DNA of 25,644 nt from JAAEEP01 sp035529155 (GCA_035529155.1 DATKXF010000121.1:1-25644), one strand, 5' to 3'. Shown: positions 1 to 8,113, counted from the stretch's first letter. Program-made: numbers and translations. Notes: generated by a model from the sequence alone, not told the origin.

Positions 1-68
1 ACGATAGAAAGGGCAGGATGAACGCCATGACCCAGAAGATAAAGAGCGTGGAGGAGAAGCTGGTCTAG
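1..68 (+). CDS. C-terminal end of an unidentified protein (5' partial)
   Basis: An open frame enters from the left edge (first full codon at position 3) and ends at TAG 66-68. The 21 visible residues are charged and helix-like, with several Lys and Glu and the ending EEKLV. No motif is recognisable, so no function is assigned. It is on the opposite strand to serA and is separated from it by about 235 nt in which I see no gene or RNA. The frame could be a chance opening, but a reading frame ending just before a convergent intergenic gap is plausible. Confidence 0.4.
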   Translation, partial: DRKGRMNAMTQKIKSVEEKLV

Positions 69-303
69 ATATCTTCGTTCAATTCACATTCATGGAATCA
101 AGTTCATCGATAGTTCCCTGTTTGCCTCTTTCTGAGTGAGATTGCCCATCGACTGAAACGGGTGTGTACGCAACAAACCCCATTCGACCATTGAAACAGG
201 CGCAGGCTGGATGCATTATCTTGAAAGACAGCTAGAACTGCCTCGCATTCAGAAACCCCGTACTAGAAGATCTTCAAAGACTATCGGAATAAATCGAATA
301 TGT

Positions 304-1911
304 CTACAGCTGCATGTACTCCTTGGGCCTCATCTCGCTCAGACGTATGTAACGTGCCTCTTGCAGTCCTGCCTCCCTGACCAGTTCGTCCAGGAGTTCC
401 TTCTCCACGAAATCGTCGACCACCACTAGCATCAAGGCCCTCTCGCCCCGATTTCGCCTACCGACTCGCATCCTGGCAATGTTGATATTGTTATTGCCAA
501 GGATGTTGCCAACCTTGCCTATAACACCTGGAACATCCTGGTGGATAGTCATGATGAGATCTCCCTCCAGAGGCATGTCGATATCGAACTCGTCTATGCC
601 AACTAGCCGGGGCTCGTCAGCCGGGAAGGCCGTTCCACGAACCTCGAGTTTGTGGCCGTCCGACTGCAGCTGCACGCTGATCATGTTCACGAAGTGGGAG
701 GACTCGTCCACCTTGGACTCCACCACCTGGATGCCCTTCTCCTTGGCGATCGCCTCAGCGTTGATGATGTTGGTGTTCTCCCCGGTGACATTTGAAAGGA
801 CTCCGATGAGTGCGGAGATGCGGACCATGCTGGTGTCCCTGCTCGCGATCTCCCCGCAGACAGTTACCTGAACCCTCTTGAGAGGTGAATCGAAGATGTT
901 CATCGCGAAGCATCCAAGAGTCTCCGCCAGGGGGATGAAGGGCGCGACCTTCGGATCAACCTTTCCTCTCGGGGCATTTACCGCATTGCTAATCTTCCCC
1001 TCCAGGAGGAATCTCTTGACATGCTCGGCCATCTCCAGAGAGACCTTCTCCTGGGCCTCCTTGGTCGATGCCCCCAGATGCGGAGTGGTCACAATGTTGT
1101 CCAGCTCCAAGAGCTTGGAGCCCAGGGGGGGCTCCTCCTCGTAGACATCAAGGGCGGCTCCCGCGATCCTCTGCTCCTTCAAGGCACTATGCAGCGCATC
1201 CTCATCGATGATGCCCCCTCTAGCACAGTTGACTAACAACGCGGAGGGTTTCATGAGCCGGAATTGCTCCTCACCCAGGAGGTGGTAGGTACCCTTGGTC
1301 AGCGGAGCGTGCACGGTGATGATGTCCGCCTCCTCGACCACCCTGTCCAGTGGCAGAAGCCTCACGCCCACCTTGACCGCGTTCTCCGGTGATATGAAGG
1401 GATCGAAGCCTATGAGGCGCATCTGGAATGCCTTTGCCCTCTTTGCAACCTCTCCTCCTACCCGACCGATGCCCACGATGCCCAGGGTCTTGCCGCTGAG
1501 CTCTATGCCCGTGAACTTCTTCCTTTCCCACTTGCCGGACTTGAGGGAGTTGTCCGCCCATACGATCTTGCGGGCCAGGGTGAGCATCATGGCCATGGTG
1601 TGCTCGGCCGCCGAGATTATGTTGGCAGCGGGCGTGTTCATGACCAAGACACCCTTTCGCGTGGCGTGCTCCACATCGACGTTGTCGACGCCCACTCCAG
1701 CCCTTCCCACCACCTTGAGATTCTTGCCAGCGTCGATGACCTCTGAGGTCACCTTGGTACCGCTCCTTATGATGATGCCGTCGTAATCGGCGATCTCCTT
1801 CAGCAGCTCTTCGTGGCTTAGCGTGGATTTCACGTCCACCTGAACCCTAGCGTCCCTTTTCAGTATCTCCAGGCCCTCATTTGAGATGGGGTCTGTCACA
1901 AGCAACTTCAC
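304..1911 (-). CDS. serA: D-3-phosphoglycerate dehydrogenase
   Basis: SerA oxidises 3-phosphoglycerate to 3-phosphohydroxypyruvate with NAD+, the first step of the phosphorylated serine pathway, in the cytosol. The 535-residue product has the full long-form layout: a split substrate domain (about 1-98 and 285-315), a Rossmann domain with the dinucleotide loop GIGRVG at 147-152 and an acidic residue D170 after strand 2, the intervening ASB-type domain (about 320-445), and a C-terminal ACT domain (about 452-525). The catalytic residues are visible: R231 in CARGG, E260 in YEEEPP and H278 in PHLGAST. The ACT domain implies amino-acid feedback, in this family usually by serine. The GTG start overlaps the TGA of the upstream aminotransferase as GTGA and is preceded by GGAGGA, so the two genes are translationally coupled. 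Assignment is very secure. Confidence 0.97.
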   Translation of the reverse strand: MKLLVTDPISNEGLEILKRDARVQVDVKSTLSHEELLKEIADYDGIIIRSGTKVTSEVIDAGKNLKVVGRAGVGVDNVDVEHATRKGVLVMNTPAANIISAAEHTMAMMLTLARKIVWADNSLKSGKWERKKFTGIELSGKTLGIVGIGRVGGEVAKRAKAFQMRLIGFDPFISPENAVKVGVRLLPLDRVVEEADIITVHAPLTKGTYHLLGEEQFRLMKPSALLVNCARGGIIDEDALHSALKEQRIAGAALDVYEEEPPLGSKLLELDNIVTTPHLGASTKEAQEKVSLEMAEHVKRFLLEGKISNAVNAPRGKVDPKVAPFIPLAETLGCFAMNIFDSPLKRVQVTVCGEIASRDTSMVRISALIGVLSNVTGENTNIINAEAIAKEKGIQVVESKVDESSHFVNMISVQLQSDGHKLEVRGTAFPADEPRLVGIDEFDIDMPLEGDLIMTIHQDVPGVIGKVGNILGNNNINIARMRVGRRNRGERALMLVVVDDFVEKELLDELVREAGLQEARYIRLSEMRPKEYMQL

Positions 1912-2972
1912 GCCAATTCCTCCATAACCTGATCCATCACTGCCAGGAATTTCCTGATGTCGGCCACATTCAGGTCTCCCATATGACCTATTCTGTAAGT
2001 CTCGTCTTTAAGCTTCCCATATCCGCCCGATATCTCGTACCCCTTTCCACGTAGGGAGTTCTGAATCGTATCGAAAGCGATATCGGTGTTGTTGACCACC
2101 GTGATGGTGTTGGAACGATGACCCTCCTCAGCGAAGAGACCCGAATTCCTCTCTGCCCATTCCCGGACGGTGTCCGCCATCTCCCTATGCCTTGCATACC
2201 TGCTGTCCATGCCTTCTCTGAGCACACGGTCCAGCTGGAAGTCCAGCCCGTACATGAGTGAGACGGGAGGGGTGGTCATGGCTAAGTCCTTATCGGCATA
2301 CTTCTTGAGTCCCAGCAGGTCGAAGTAGAAACCTCGGTTCTCCACGTTCTTGGCCTTCTCCAGAAGTCGATCGGAAGCACATATCACGGCCAGACCGGGA
2401 GGAAGCGCGAGTGCCTTCTGGGTACCGAAGACCAGTGCGTCCACTTCCATTCGGTCAAGGTGAAGATCGATGGCCGCCACCGATGTGACACCGTCCATGA
2501 ATATCAGGGGATCGCCCTGTTCCCTGATGGCATTGACCAGATCCTCGACAGGATTGAACACACCAGTGGATGACTCGTTGGACACCAAGGTGACGGCTTC
2601 TATGCTCTCATCGACCATCCCCTCCAGTTCCTCGGATCGAACGGCCTTTCCCCATGGCACTTGCAGTTTTACGACCTCCTTGCCGTTGGACGTGCCGATC
2701 TTCTGCCACCTCTCGCCGAACGAGCCGTTCGAAATACCCAGCATCTTACTCTGGACGCCGCAACGGACGCAGGACTCCAGGAAACCCGAGGAGGAAGTCG
2801 ACGCCATGATGATGTTCATATCCGTCTCCAGCGCCTTCTTCAGCTTCTCGACTATTCCTCTGTGGAGATCCTTGTAGTCCTTGCTCCTGTGCGTTATCAT
2901 AGAACGGTTCATGGACTGAAGGACCTCAGTGCGGACCTCGACAGGACCTACTGTAAACAGTCTTGTACTCAC
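1908..2972 (-). CDS. class V aminotransferase, probable phosphoserine/broad-specificity aminotransferase
   Basis: A 354-residue fold-type I PLP enzyme of the serine-pyruvate / alanine-glyoxylate aminotransferase group. Visible features are the N-terminal FTVGPVEV start typical of the group, D160 in FMDGVTS (pyridine nitrogen contact), the Schiff-base lysine K186 in GTQKAL, and R327 in YRIGH, which should bind the substrate carboxylate. It is the first gene of an operon with serA (4-nt overlap), so the likely job is amination of 3-phosphohydroxypyruvate to phosphoserine. The related Methanocaldococcus jannaschii enzyme MJ0959 is known to be a broad-specificity aminotransferase able to do this. 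The GTG start has GGGGGAG about 5 nt upstream. No serB-like phosphatase is visible in the window. Alternative roles are alanine-glyoxylate or aspartate transamination; substrate cannot be read from sequence. Confidence 0.9.
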   Translation of the reverse strand: MSTRLFTVGPVEVRTEVLQSMNRSMITHRSKDYKDLHRGIVEKLKKALETDMNIIMASTSSSGFLESCVRCGVQSKMLGISNGSFGERWQKIGTSNGKEVVKLQVPWGKAVRSEELEGMVDESIEAVTLVSNESSTGVFNPVEDLVNAIREQGDPLIFMDGVTSVAAIDLHLDRMEVDALVFGTQKALALPPGLAVICASDRLLEKAKNVENRGFYFDLLGLKKYADKDLAMTTPPVSLMYGLDFQLDRVLREGMDSRYARHREMADTVREWAERNSGLFAEEGHRSNTITVVNNTDIAFDTIQNSLRGKGYEISGGYGKLKDETYRIGHMGDLNVADIRKFLAVMDQVMEELA

Positions 2973-3004
2973 AGATACTCCCCCAAGAGATTTCCAGAAC
3001 GATC

Positions 3005-3196
3005 CTACGACCGGTCAGGGAGTCTCAAGGAGGGTATCTGGTATCCTCCTCCGGCTCCCACTCCCCATCCAGATCCGCAGCACGCGGCGGTGGCGCTTGA
3101 TCCAAGGGTCGTATTCTCGATGCCCAGAGTAACCTCTAGCCCAATGGGCGAGAAACGAGAAAAACCTATGTTCTCGGGCACGAGATAGGATGTCAT
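3005..3196 (-). CDS. possible 63-residue leaderless ORF ahead of the serine operon
   Basis: The ATG at 3196 lies about 30 nt downstream of a clean TATATAT on the minus strand (3224-3230) and has no Shine-Dalgarno site, as in leaderless archaeal genes. The frame runs 63 codons and stops 32 nt before the aminotransferase start. The peptide has no recognisable domain. Its second half is rich in Gly, Ser and Ala with a Cys-Cys pair (AACCGSGWGVGAGGG) and its tail is basic/polar. It could be a real small protein, a regulatory upstream ORF, or simply an untranslated leader that happens to be open. I do not recognise it. Confidence 0.25.
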   Translation of the reverse strand: MTSYLVPENIGFSRFSPIGLEVTLGIENTTLGSSATAACCGSGWGVGAGGGYQIPSLRLPDRS

Positions 3197-3220
3197 GTTC
3201 AGGCGGGTATTTCTGACCGC

Positions 3221-3231
3221 CACATATATAG
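3221..3231 (-). promoter_or_regulatory. TATA-like box, probable promoter of the aminotransferase-serA operon
   Basis: The minus strand reads TATATAT at 3230-3224, the best TATA match in the 365-nt gap between the surface-protein gene and the aminotransferase. A start site about 26 nt downstream would fall near 3200. That leaves either a roughly 225-nt leader or a leaderless small ORF before the aminotransferase. The leader contains a short GGAGG/CCTCC inverted repeat at 3029-3049. I see no known riboswitch, tRNA or other RNA in this gap. Confidence 0.5.
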
Positions 3232-3337
3232 ATTCCGATGAAATGTGATGGTACCATCGGTGGATTTCAGAGCCTAACGAAGCAAAGAATGGAAATTGAG
3301 GTTGGAATACCATACCTCAGCCTATCATGATATGCGT

Positions 3338-5161
3338 CTAGGACCTCAGCCTCCTCAGTAGCAACAATGCGACAACTGCCACGACCGCCACGACCATCAC
3401 GATGCCTATGATCAGAGTGAGATCAAGATCGGACCCTCCATTCCATGTCACTTGTGCCGCTAAGGAATACTGGCCTTCTCCCACCTCGTTCACTGCCGCA
3501 ACACGGTAGACGTAGGTATTTCCCTCGCTGACATTCCCATCGGTGTATTCGGTATGGTTGCCAATGGTGGTCAGTAGTGAGAGCTGAGCTGCGGACGGGC
3601 CACGGTAGATGCGGTAGTTTTCCACGGGTTTGCCCCCATCGTCACTCGGTATCAGCCAATCCAGGATCACCTGCCCATCCACTAAATGCGCCTGCAGATT
3701 CCCGGGAGGGCTCGGGGTTCCATAGGGCGTGGTCTGAACAAGCTCAGAGAGCTCTCCCTCCCCCAATAAGTTGAAGGCGCTCACGCCATAGTAGTAGGTC
3801 ACACCGTTATCCACTGTGTTGTCATTGTAGTCAGTCACATTGCCGATTGGTCCAAGGTTCACAAGTTGCTCGGGGTTTGTCCCCCTGTGCACGAAGTATT
3901 CGGTAATGGGAAATCCCCCAGTGTCCAAGGGGGGCTCCCAGCTTAGACTCACGTATCCGTTCCCTGGGTCCGCGGTCAGATCCATGGGAGCGGAGGGTGG
4001 TCCCTGTCGAATGTTTGTCAGCAGGAGTGATTGGTCCTCTTGGTCATAATGGGAGATGAAGGGGTAACCGTTCGGAGCGAGTGCGATTGAGGTCCAGAAC
4101 CCGACATCACCAGCTGATTCGGCCACCTCGGTCGCCCATGTGCCCCCAGAGTTGGTGGCGTACTTCAGGTCGAGCGAGTCGACTTTCTGGTAGCTGATGT
4201 GCGCATTACCAGAGGAATCGATGACCAGGGAAGAGTAACGGCCAACCTGCCCATCGCTGTCAACAGTATTAACGGTCCAGACACCATCGGAATTGGTGGC
4301 GTGCTTCAGATCGAGCTGGGTTTCATCACAGTAGCTTATGTGCACCATGTCCGAAGAATCCAACGCGATCGAGGTGTAGGTGCCCACATTTCCCGCATCG
4401 TCGATGGTCTGATTCTGCCAATCACCACCTGCGTTAGAGGCATATTTCAGGCTCTTATTTGTGAGATCGTAGTAAGAGATATGGACCGCATCTTGGGAAT
4501 CCACGCAGATCGAGGTGTAGAGGCCAGTGTCCCCTTCATTGTCCACGGTGAGGTCTTCCCAGAATCCGTTGACATTGGTGGCGTATTTGAGGTCATTATG
4601 GGTTGTGTCGTGGTAAGAAATATGAACCTTTTCCTCTTCGTCGAGAGCGATGGAGGAGTACCTGCCGACAATGGCAGAATCATCAACGGTTTGATTAGAC
4701 CAGCCTACCCCTGCATCTGTTGCGTATTTCAGCTCCCCATAGGTGGAACTCATGTAGCTTATGTGCGAGTTGCCCCCCGAATCGACAGCAATTGACGTCC
4801 AGGTTCCTGTTGACATCTCACTGTCGACCTCGATCCGATTCCATTGGCCGCTAGTTTTGCTTGCGTACCTCAGACTCTCATTGGTCTGATCGTAGTAGCT
4901 GATGTGGATATCGCCATCGGAATCGATGGCAATTGATGAGTACTGACCGACATCACCCTGATAGTCGATCACGGTCGATGTCCAAATCCCGGCCTCGGCG
5001 CTGATCGAATCGAAGGGCATGATGAATACACCCATGATTAGTATGGCGGATATCATGGCGATCGCTAGTGTCCTCAAGGTACCAGAATGGCCCTGGAAAA
5101 CCGGTGACCTGTCCCCCAAGTTTGTGAACCCCCTTGATACCAGGGGAAACGATGGTTCCAT
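3338..5161 (-). CDS. membrane-anchored surface protein: seven-bladed propeller plus two fibronectin type III domains
   Basis: The start is placed at the ATG at 5161, which has GAGG 5 nt upstream. The open frame extends further 5' but without good initiation signals. The 607-residue product has a hydrophobic export segment at about 29-57, seven tandem repeats of exactly 47 residues (about 73-386) with the core pattern YTSIALDSxxxVHISYYDxxxxxLKYAT, two Fn3 domains (about 388-479 and 483-573), and a C-terminal membrane helix (about 580-602) followed by RRLRS. A lone strand before repeat 1 (GIWTSTVIDYQGDVG) matches the last strand of the repeats, as in velcro closure of a propeller ring. Several N-glycosylation sequons (NQT, NKS, NVT, NHT, NVS) fit an extracellular position. 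The ligand is unknown; a role in adhesion or sugar/protein binding is inference. It stands alone with its own promoter. Confidence 0.85.
   Translation of the reverse strand: MEPSFPLVSRGFTNLGDRSPVFQGHSGTLRTLAIAMISAILIMGVFIMPFDSISAEAGIWTSTVIDYQGDVGQYSSIAIDSDGDIHISYYDQTNESLRYASKTSGQWNRIEVDSEMSTGTWTSIAVDSGGNSHISYMSSTYGELKYATDAGVGWSNQTVDDSAIVGRYSSIALDEEEKVHISYHDTTHNDLKYATNVNGFWEDLTVDNEGDTGLYTSICVDSQDAVHISYYDLTNKSLKYASNAGGDWQNQTIDDAGNVGTYTSIALDSSDMVHISYCDETQLDLKHATNSDGVWTVNTVDSDGQVGRYSSLVIDSSGNAHISYQKVDSLDLKYATNSGGTWATEVAESAGDVGFWTSIALAPNGYPFISHYDQEDQSLLLTNIRQGPPSAPMDLTADPGNGYVSLSWEPPLDTGGFPITEYFVHRGTNPEQLVNLGPIGNVTDYNDNTVDNGVTYYYGVSAFNLLGEGELSELVQTTPYGTPSPPGNLQAHLVDGQVILDWLIPSDDGGKPVENYRIYRGPSAAQLSLLTTIGNHTEYTDGNVSEGNTYVYRVAAVNEVGEGQYSLAAQVTWNGGSDLDLTLIIGIVMVVAVVAVVALLLLRRLRS
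4004..4945 (-). repeat. coding tandem repeat, 141-nt period, seven units
   Basis: Within the surface-protein gene the residues aligned to the YTSIA motif recur every 47 codons without a single indel (122, 169, 216, 263, 310, 357, 404 in the longest open frame). The units differ in sequence by substitution, so this is an old protein-level repeat and not a recent DNA expansion. The last unit (FWTSIAL to TNIRQ) lacks the final strand, which the N-terminal segment can supply. Confidence 0.9.
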
Positions 5162-5197
5162 CGTATCCTCGGTCAATGATATCAAGGAATTCCTGAC

Positions 5198-5212
5198 TGA
5201 GACTATAACCGT
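5198..5212 (-). promoter_or_regulatory. TATA-like box upstream of the surface-protein gene
   Basis: The minus strand reads GGTTATAGTC centred near 5206. A start site about 26 nt downstream gives a leader of about 19 nt that contains the GAGG ribosome-binding site (5167-5170) before the ATG at 5161. This supports the shorter start over the longer open frame beginning at 5308. Confidence 0.45.
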
Positions 5213-5386
5213 ATCGATTGTGGACTTCGGCCCTTCCCGATTCTCAATCGAACCTATCCGTATAGGTGAGGGGGAGTGAAGAAGAAAGGGAATACCTTCA
5301 ATTTCCACCTGTACTACTTAGGGATAATAGAATGAACTGGTCGATTTTTTCGTCAAGGAATGTAGGTCTGGACGCTCTCCATTCTT

Positions 5387-6415
5387 CTAAAAAATGGTCT
5401 CCATCCGCTCGATGGTCGTTTCGATATCATCAGTTCCAATGCCGTAATGGGTCACGAATCGGATGGAATGAGGGCCGAAAATGGAGACAAGAATGCCATT
5501 ATTCTTTGCCTTGGCGGAGAAGGTGGCTGCGTCCATTCCCGTCCCATAGAGGTCCACCACGACGATGTTCGTCTGAACGGACTCCATGTCGATCGATAGC
5601 CCCTCCATGTTGTTCAGGCCATCCGCCAGCAACCGAGCATTCCTGTGATCCTCCTCAAGTCTGGAGACCATCTTGGTGAGGGCTACAATTCCTGGAGCAG
5701 CGATGATCCCCGCCTGCCTCATTCCCCCTCCCAGCATCTTCCTGATCTTCCTTGACCTCTCGATATATTCCTCCGATCCTACCAGAACAGAACCTAAGGG
5801 GGCCGACAGCCCTTTCGATAGACAGAAAGTAATGCTGTCAACTTTACTTGCATATTCTTTGACGGATATCCCAAGAGCGACCGCGGCGTTGAATATTCGT
5901 GCTCCATCCATATGAATGCCCATATCGAGATCCCTGGCGACATCGGTAACTGCGGCTACATCCTGGGGTTTCCAGATGGTTCCGCCTGCGCGGTTGTGGG
6001 TGTTCTCAATTTCAACCAGTGTCGGATTTGGAAAGTGAATATTCTTCCCCCTGTAAGCCTCATGCACCTGGTCCGGTTTGAAAACACCTCTCTTCCCCTT
6101 GATGAACCTGGGTATGAGGCCGGCGACAGCCGACATCCCGCCAACTTCGTAATAGTAGACATGGGATTCGGAATCCATTATCACCTCATCACCGTGTTTA
6201 CAATGGGCCATCAAACCGACTAGGTTAGACTGGGTTCCCGAAGGCATGAGCAGGGCAGATTCTGTTCCAAATATATCAGCCGATAGCTCCTCCAGTCGGT
6301 TGACCGTTGGATCCTCACCGCTGACATCATCGCCAAATTCCGCCTCCGTTATGCTCCTAATCATCTCCTCGGTGGGCAGGGTAACCGTGTCGCTTCTAAG
6401 ATCGATTATTTTCAT
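5387..6415 (-). CDS. ltaE: low-specificity L-threonine aldolase
   Basis: A 342-residue PLP enzyme that splits threonine (and allo-threonine) to glycine and acetaldehyde. Typical family features are the N-terminal IDLRSDTVTLPT, H85 in SESHVYYYE (stacks on the cofactor), D170 and R173 in HMDGARIFNA, the Schiff-base lysine K201 in CLSKGLSAPLGS, and R319 near the C-terminus for the carboxylate. The open frame extends 18 codons upstream, but family alignment and a TATA box near 6477 (leader about 36 nt) favour the ATG at 6415. The stop codon lies inside a U6 tract on the transcript (ATTTTTTAG), a possible simple archaeal terminator. With SerA and its aminotransferase nearby, the region covers serine and glycine supply. 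The enzyme is monocistronic and divergent from the Trm112 gene. Confidence 0.94.
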   Translation of the reverse strand: MKIIDLRSDTVTLPTEEMIRSITEAEFGDDVSGEDPTVNRLEELSADIFGTESALLMPSGTQSNLVGLMAHCKHGDEVIMDSESHVYYYEVGGMSAVAGLIPRFIKGKRGVFKPDQVHEAYRGKNIHFPNPTLVEIENTHNRAGGTIWKPQDVAAVTDVARDLDMGIHMDGARIFNAAVALGISVKEYASKVDSITFCLSKGLSAPLGSVLVGSEEYIERSRKIRKMLGGGMRQAGIIAAPGIVALTKMVSRLEEDHRNARLLADGLNNMEGLSIDMESVQTNIVVVDLYGTGMDAATFSAKAKNNGILVSIFGPHSIRFVTHYGIGTDDIETTIERMETIF

Positions 6416-6471
6416 GATAGACCACGCTTCCGTCGGCGAATTTCGTATCTGTAATTGGGCGTAGAGCAATA

Positions 6472-6484
6472 TCTTTTAAAAACT
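6472..6484 (-). promoter_or_regulatory. TATA-like box of the threonine aldolase gene
   Basis: The minus strand reads GTTTTTAAAAGAT, a strong A/T-rich TATA element about 62 nt before the chosen ATG. It implies a start site near 6451 and a leader of about 36 nt. Confidence 0.5.
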
Positions 6485-6591
6485 TGCCGAAGGACCAAGA
6501 ACTTGGCTTCACCCCCAACTCATTTTACTTCGATGATCAGGTCATGACCAAAAAAATCTAATTCGAAAAAGTCAATTAGAGCTTGGGTCAA

Positions 6592-6774
6592 ATGAAAAAG
6601 GAACTTATGGACATTCTAGCCTGCCCAGTTTGCAAGGGCCATCCCCTAGAACTTGAGGTCAAGGAGGAGAAGGACGGGGATATCGTCTCGGGGAAGATCA
6701 GATGCGCAAGCTGCGATATCGACTATCCCATCGAGGATTCGATACCGAACATGCTCCCGCCAGAGAACCGCTGA
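6592..6774 (+). CDS. Trm112 family zinc-ribbon protein
   Basis: A 60-residue protein with the family start MKKELMDILACPVCKG and a second CxxC (CASC), giving C11, C14, C38 and C41 for one zinc ion. The C-terminal YPIEDSIPNMLP is characteristic of the Trm112/UPF0434 fold. Trm112 proteins bind, stabilise and activate several S-adenosylmethionine-dependent methyltransferases that modify tRNA, rRNA and release factors; which partner is used here cannot be read from the window. A TTG codon 9 nt upstream (6583) is in frame, but the ATG matches the family start. The stop lies 1 nt from the convergent aminotransferase stop. Confidence 0.88.
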   Translation: MKKELMDILACPVCKGHPLELEVKEEKDGDIVSGKIRCASCDIDYPIEDSIPNMLPPENR

Positions 6775-6775
6775 A

Positions 6776-7930
6776 TCAGAGTCTGGAAAGGGCTTCCTTT
6801 ATCCTTATTAGTCCCTCCTCGAGAGCTTCCCTTGAGGCCGCGTACGAGATGCGGAAATGCCCCTCACTGTTGGGCCCAAATGCGGTGCCCGGTGTAACCC
6901 CGACATTCGCATTCTCAAGCAGATAGGTGCAGAAATCCTCCGAGTTTATCTCGAAGTCATATGATGGGAAGATGTAGAAAGCACCCTTTGGCCTGGCGCA
7001 GTGGAGCGATGGTATCTCATCTATCAGGTCGCAGACGAGATCCCTCCTTATCCGGAATTCCTCCTTCATACTGGCGACCGAGTCCTGTGGACCTTTGAGC
7101 GCCTCGACCGCACCTTTCTGGGCGAATGATACTCCGCATGTCACCGAGTGGGACTGCAGCTTGCTAAACTCCTTGAAGATCGCTGGAGGCGCGACCAACC
7201 ATCCCAGTCGCCAGCCCGTCATCGCATATGTCTTGGAGAATCCGTTCACGGTTATGGTGCGTTCGAACATCCCATCGACGGAGGCCATGGATATAGGCTC
7301 TCCCTCGTAGATGATGTGCTCGTAGACCTCATCCGATAAAATGGTGAGATCGTGGTCCTTTGCCAGGTCAGCTATCCCCTTGATGTCATCCCTTTCGAAC
7401 ACTGAACCCGCGGGGTTCGAGGGGGAGTTCACCACGATCATGCTCGTTCTGGGAGTGATGAGCTCGGCAAGAACCTCGGGGTTCATTCTAAAACCGTTGT
7501 CCTCTTCGAGAACGGCATATGTTGGCTTCCCGCCTGCCAGCCTGATGGAGGCGTCGTAGGTGCCCCATGCTGGGTCTGGAATGATGACCTCATCCCCCTC
7601 GTCAACCATTGCGAGCATGCTCATGAAGATGGCGTGCTTGGAAGGCGTGATTAGAACATTTGATGCGGTGCAGGGAATGTTGTTCTCCTTTACACTCTTC
7701 TCAGCCACCAGTTCCCTCAGTTCAGGGATTCCGGCTGAGGGGGTGTAGTGTGTGAACCCTTCGTCAAGAGCCCTCTTCGCAGCCTCCCTTATGTTCTCGG
7801 GGGTGGGAAAATCAGGCTCTCCCATTGAAAAGGAGATAACATTCCTGCCTTCTTGTTTCAATTTTGAAACGAGGTTGGCTATCTTCACCGTTCCTGACTC
7901 AGGCATATTACCCATACGTCTTGCGACCAT
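6776..7930 (-). CDS. class I/II aminotransferase, aspartate aminotransferase-like
   Basis: A PLP-dependent fold-type I aminotransferase of about 384 residues, subgroup I-gamma by its motifs (GEPDFPTP, HYTPSAGIPELR, NSPSNPAG). In numbering from the chosen start, N172, D200 and Y203 line the cofactor, K233 in NGFSKTYAMTGWR is the Schiff-base lysine and R360 in FRISYA binds the substrate carboxylate. Likely reaction: aspartate/2-oxoglutarate or a related keto acid. Exact amino acid preference is not decidable. Starts at GTG 7951 or ATG 7942 are possible, but a TATA-like GAATAAAC centred near 7959 places transcription at about 7933, so ATG 7930 (leaderless) fits best, and the family normally has only a few residues before the PESGT motif. 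The gene is divergent from pdxS, which makes its cofactor. Confidence 0.9.
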   Translation of the reverse strand: MVARRMGNMPESGTVKIANLVSKLKQEGRNVISFSMGEPDFPTPENIREAAKRALDEGFTHYTPSAGIPELRELVAEKSVKENNIPCTASNVLITPSKHAIFMSMLAMVDEGDEVIIPDPAWGTYDASIRLAGGKPTYAVLEEDNGFRMNPEVLAELITPRTSMIVVNSPSNPAGSVFERDDIKGIADLAKDHDLTILSDEVYEHIIYEGEPISMASVDGMFERTITVNGFSKTYAMTGWRLGWLVAPPAIFKEFSKLQSHSVTCGVSFAQKGAVEALKGPQDSVASMKEEFRIRRDLVCDLIDEIPSLHCARPKGAFYIFPSYDFEINSEDFCTYLLENANVGVTPGTAFGPNSEGHFRISYAASREALEEGLIRIKEALSRL

Positions 7931-8017
7931 CGAACTGCGCATATCGTTCACAACGTTTATTCAATTTCCGCTGCATGATCGACCGATTCACTCCAGCCAC
8001 CAATCCGAAGCCCGATT

Positions 8018-8027
8018 TTCGTACGAA
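8018..8027. promoter_or_regulatory. 10-nt palindrome TTCGTACGAA between divergent aminotransferase and pdxS
   Basis: A perfect palindrome lies roughly midway between the two divergent promoters (about 85 nt from either start site). It could be a regulator site shared by a PLP enzyme and the PLP synthase, or chance. No second copy was noticed in the window. Confidence 0.2.
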
Positions 8028-8074
8028 CGGCTATCGATGGCTTCCCAAATACTCGAACGGGTCATTCGAAAGTG

Positions 8075-8083
8075 CTAAATAAG
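8075..8083 (+). promoter_or_regulatory. TATA-like box of pdxS
   Basis: CTAAATAAG preceded by purine-rich CGAAAGTG (BRE-like). A start site about 26 nt downstream gives a very short leader that still contains GGTGA (8105-8109), 4 nt before the ATG at 8114. This argues against the GTG at 8072, which lies upstream of the TATA element. Confidence 0.5.
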
Positions 8084-8113
8084 CGTCCAGAACTAAGGCA
8101 GAGTGGTGAAGAG

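Noticed and set aside
69..303. Possible RNA gene between the partial gene and serA
   Set aside because: No cloverleaf, C/D box pair or strong hairpin could be found by eye.
3314..3352. Direct repeat ACCTCAGCCT and palindrome TATCATGATA at the end of the surface-protein gene
   Set aside because: Too short, and one copy is in coding sequence; likely chance.
4004..4945. Tandem repeats considered as a CRISPR or recent DNA expansion
   Set aside because: They are in-frame, diverged at the DNA level and have a protein-domain period of 47 codons.
5162..5308. Longer N-terminus of the surface protein starting at 5308
   Set aside because: No ribosome-binding site or fitting TATA spacing for 5308, whereas the ATG at 5161 has GAGG at 5 nt and a TATA element at the right distance; the extension lacks signal-peptide character.
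8072..8113. GTG start for pdxS adding 14 residues
   Set aside because: It lies upstream of the TATA element and outside the family's N-terminus; ATG 8114 has GGTGA just before it.
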